Shown: positions 4,536 through 6,557 of the stretch, piece by piece
How positions within the stretch are numbered: position 1 is the first letter of the stretch
Layout of the letters: each line of letters opens with the position of its first letter
Assembly (NCBI GenBank): GCA_024280975.1
Contig: JAMXLQ010000080.1
Span: 1 to 6,557, forward strand
Direction of reading: 5' to 3'
Length of the DNA: 6,557 nucleotides
DNA from: Methanosarcina sp.
GTDB lineage: Archaea; Halobacteriota; Methanosarcinia; Methanosarcinales; Methanosarcinaceae
Notes under the pieces: generated by a model
The model's input: the letters and a program-made list of their open reading frames with translations, nothing else
Told to the model about the DNA's origin: nothing
The model's database searches: none
Position numbers and translations under genes: made by a program

Positions 4536-5273
4536 ATGTTCAAGGCAGCAATTAATGCAGAGCTTCTGAAAGACGCGGTTGCCGCACTGGCTGTAATTGT
4601 AGATGAAGTCAGACTCAAAATAAAACCGGAAGGTATTTCGGTAAAAGCAGTTGATCCTGCCAATGTTGCAATGGGAATTTTTGAGCTTGGGTCATCCGCT
4701 TTCGATGAATATAGTGCTGATGAGTGTGAAATAGGAGTTGACCTTAACAAGATTATGGACCTGCTGGGAATTGCGGATAAGAATGATACAGTTCAGATGG
4801 AACTTGAAGAAGGGAACAATAAACTCCTGATTGACGTTGGAGGATTGTCTTATACGCTTTCTCTTCTTGATCCTTCCACAATTCGTGCAGAACCAAGAAT
4901 TCCCCAACTCGAGTTGCCTGCGAAAGTTGTCCTGAACGGTGCAGATCTCAGACGTGCTGTGAAAGCTGCAGAAAAGATAAGCGATCATATGCTCATGGGA
5001 GTTTCTGATGATACATTCTTTATGGAAGCAAAAGGCGATACTGACCAGGTCCGTCTGGAAATGGGTAGGGATCAGCTAATCGATCTGAAAGCAGGTGAAG
5101 CCTGCTCGCTTTTCTCTCTGGACTATTTAACCGATATAGTCAAGCCCACAAATAAGGTTAATGAGGTTACACTCTCCCTTGGAAAAGACTTCCCAATATT
5201 CATAGATTTCGAAATTGCAAACGGTGCAGGAAGGATTTCTTACCTCCTGGCTCCAAGAATTGAGTCGGACTAA
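4536..5273 (+). CDS. pcn: DNA polymerase sliding clamp (PCNA)
   Basis: The homotrimeric ring that tethers DNA polymerase, FEN1, ligase and other PIP-box proteins to DNA. The length of 245 aa is typical of archaeal PCNA. The N-terminal domain covers about 1-110, with a DPANVAM stretch (40-46) typical of the family. The interdomain connecting loop lies at about 110-128 (LLDPSTIRAEPRIPQLELP), where partner proteins bind. The second domain runs from about 129 and ends LLAPRIESD (237-245), the usual clamp C-terminus. ATG 4536 has GGAG 7 nt upstream and is unambiguous. It lies 318 nt after tfs with its own promoter candidates, and 4 nt before priL, so it is cotranscribed with the primase subunit. 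No frame damage is seen. Confidence 0.97.
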   Translation: MFKAAINAELLKDAVAALAVIVDEVRLKIKPEGISVKAVDPANVAMGIFELGSSAFDEYSADECEIGVDLNKIMDLLGIADKNDTVQMELEEGNNKLLIDVGGLSYTLSLLDPSTIRAEPRIPQLELPAKVVLNGADLRRAVKAAEKISDHMLMGVSDDTFFMEAKGDTDQVRLEMGRDQLIDLKAGEACSLFSLDYLTDIVKPTNKVNEVTLSLGKDFPIFIDFEIANGAGRISYLLAPRIESD

Positions 5274-5277
5274 TCTT

Positions 5278-6366
5278 ATGCAGGCTGATGAACTTGCATA
5301 TTACCCTTTTATTTCAGAAGCATCTACCCATGTTGAGAATCTGGGTATTTCCTTAGATAGTCTGCTTAATTCCCGAGCCTACCGGGCTGCAAGAGTTAGG
5401 GGGATAGAAAGAGTAAAAGAGGCTCTAGAAGGAGAAATCAAAAAATCTCCAGTCTCTGGGGAAGTCCAGGTCCTTTCGGAACTTCTTTCCTATCCTTTTG
5501 CTCGGATGCTAGTTGCCTGTGTGGATGACCAGCTCTTTACCAGGCGCTATGCTCTGGCAGAAGCCAAAGCTGCCTATACTCTTTTAAAAAATGAAACTCC
5601 TGCTTTTTTGCTTAAATTCGGGGAAGATTTTGGGATCTCAGCCGACTTTAGAGATTCTTATTTCTGTATGCATTTTACGGCCTATATCCACTTTTCAAAT
5701 GCTCTGAAAGATCCTACCTGGAAGCTGACAAACCGCCAGTTTCGGGCTGGAGAAGTAAAAATTACAAAAGAAGAATTTGCAAGGCTTCTTGAAGAAGCAG
5801 TCAGAGAACGTATCGAACAGTCTTTTCCAATTCCTGAAATCCCTTCTGAAGTCTCAAATTTCTGCGCTCCATACGTTGCCGAAATAAAGGACCAGTTTGA
5901 AATCCAGAAGAAAAAATTCGGAGCAACGGACTTTGGAGCAGTTGAACCGGAACTTTTTCCTCCTTGTATATCCCACGCCCTTGCAAATGTACAAGGTGGG
6001 ATAAACCTTGCTCATTCTATGCGTTTTGCCATGACTTCTTTCTTGCTGAGTGTGGGAATGTCAGTAGATGAAATTCTTAACCTTTTCAATATCTCTCCCG
6101 ACTTTAATGCAGAACTGACACTTTATCAAATAGAACACATTGCAGGAGCAACAGGAAACGTATACAAGCCTCCGGCATGTGATACAATGAGAACCTATGG
6201 CAACTGCGTAGGAAAAGATAGGTTATGCGAGAAGATTAATCATCCTCTGGGATATTATGAGAGAAAGATATATCTGAGAAATAAAGAGAGGGAGAAAGAA
6301 AAAGAGAAGGGGAAAGAAAGGGATAAAGAGAAAGAAAGTGGAAAGAAAAAAGAGCAAGAGCAGTAA
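5278..6366 (+). CDS. priL: DNA primase large subunit PriL
   Basis: The regulatory iron-sulphur subunit that pairs with catalytic PriS to make replication primers. The 362-aa protein has a helical N-terminal domain and a C-terminal domain with the four expected 4Fe-4S ligands: Cys230 (PPCISHAL), Cys301 (PPACDTM), Cys310 (GNCVG) and Cys317 (LCEKINHPLGYY). Family features also include HSMRF (246-250). ATG 5278 is chosen because it begins MQADELAYYPF as in homologues and follows the pcn stop by 4 nt; an earlier TTG at 5215 is inside pcn. No strong ribosome site is visible, which fits translational coupling to pcn. After about residue 334 the protein becomes an almost pure Lys/Glu tail of 29 residues. 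It looks like an appended, probably disordered extension rather than part of the conserved domain. Confidence 0.95.
   Translation: MQADELAYYPFISEASTHVENLGISLDSLLNSRAYRAARVRGIERVKEALEGEIKKSPVSGEVQVLSELLSYPFARMLVACVDDQLFTRRYALAEAKAAYTLLKNETPAFLLKFGEDFGISADFRDSYFCMHFTAYIHFSNALKDPTWKLTNRQFRAGEVKITKEEFARLLEEAVRERIEQSFPIPEIPSEVSNFCAPYVAEIKDQFEIQKKKFGATDFGAVEPELFPPCISHALANVQGGINLAHSMRFAMTSFLLSVGMSVDEILNLFNISPDFNAELTLYQIEHIAGATGNVYKPPACDTMRTYGNCVGKDRLCEKINHPLGYYERKIYLRNKEREKEKEKGKERDKEKESGKKKEQEQ
6283..6354 (+). repeat. Homopurine tract encoding the PriL KEKE tail
   Basis: Of 72 bases, 70 are A or G on the plus strand, including 41 in a row at 6283-6323, then 14 and 15 more separated by single T bases (6324, 6339). 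It consists of irregular GAAA/GAGA units in frame with priL. Such tracts are prone to slippage and can adopt triplex forms under supercoiling. Confidence 0.75.
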
Positions 6367-6557
6367 AGTTCAGAATAAATTAAAATGGATAAGTTTTCCA
6401 ATATAAGGATTTACGCACCTGCATATAAAACAAAAACTAGCAAAATGTTTAAACTTATATTTATTCAATTTGCGTAATACAAATACTTTATTTTATAAAC
6501 ACTACCGATTTTAGTTATAAACATTGTTTAACAAATTCTTCTGGCATTAAGGTACGT
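6367..6557. other. Right-edge AT-rich intergenic DNA downstream of priL
   Basis: No credible gene is seen; a 30-codon frame from ATG 6385 has no ribosome site. TTACGCA (6411-6417) and TGCGTAA (6471-6477) form a 7-bp inverted repeat. TAAAC/GTTTA motifs cluster at 6447-6454 (GTTTAAAC palindrome), 6496-6500, 6518-6522 and 6526-6530. TTATAAACA occurs twice (6493-6501 and 6515-6523), 22 bp apart. This looks like the promoter/operator zone of a gene beyond the edge. No clear priL terminator is visible. Confidence 0.4.

Noticed and set aside
5215..5277. Extended priL start at TTG 5215
   Set aside because: It would place the first 21 residues inside the pcn coding sequence. ATG 5278 gives the N-terminus expected for the family.
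6385..6477. 30-codon frame downstream of priL
   Set aside because: No ribosome site or TATA element correctly placed, and no recognisable product; its end coincides with an inverted-repeat arm.

Overview
The window is archaeal and most likely from a Methanosarcina or a close relative. The evidence is a euryarchaeal PCNA, primase large subunit and TFS in a row, an archaeosortase A beside archaeal phospholipid head-group genes, and an archaeal dihydroneopterin aldolase of tetrahydromethanopterin synthesis. Intergenic DNA is AT-rich with TTTATATA-type promoter boxes, and coding DNA has moderate GC. The genus assignment is inferred from protein flavour and context, not from a search.

Minus strand, 2899 down to 185: a tight four-gene run artA - asd (pssD) - pssA - mptD. 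The first three genes are separated by only 2-5 nt if the ATG starts are used. They encode the C-terminal processing enzyme ArtA and the two enzymes that make archaetidylserine and archaetidylethanolamine. In haloarchaea, PssA and PssD homologues are needed for ArtA-dependent lipid anchoring of surface proteins, so this run reads as a surface-protein anchoring module. The last gene, mptD, belongs to pterin cofactor synthesis and does not obviously fit.

Centre, 2900-3508: a divergent, very AT-rich intergenic region of about 600 nt with no convincing gene. It holds the artA promoter, a 12-bp palindrome, a symmetric TATA element and a small hairpin.

Plus strand, 3509-6366: a Nudix hydrolase, then tfs overlapping it by 41 nt, a 318-nt structured spacer, pcn, and priL 4 nt later. 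The tfs-pcn-priL neighbourhood is a familiar euryarchaeal transcription/replication cluster. The tfs-pcn spacer is the most structured non-coding stretch of the window. It has a 9-bp inverted repeat enclosing two competing hairpins, a canonical TATA box, a possible 48-codon ORF, and a 20-bp tandem repeat that runs into a second TATA element just ahead of pcn. priL ends in a Lys/Glu-only tail encoded by a nearly pure purine tract.

The two ends (1-184 and 6367-6557) are non-coding as far as can be seen. The left end has an oddly GC-rich patch with inverted repeats, and the right end has clustered TAAAC/GTTTA motifs. I see no clear new defence or mobile system here. The notable points are the operon composition and the pcn upstream region.
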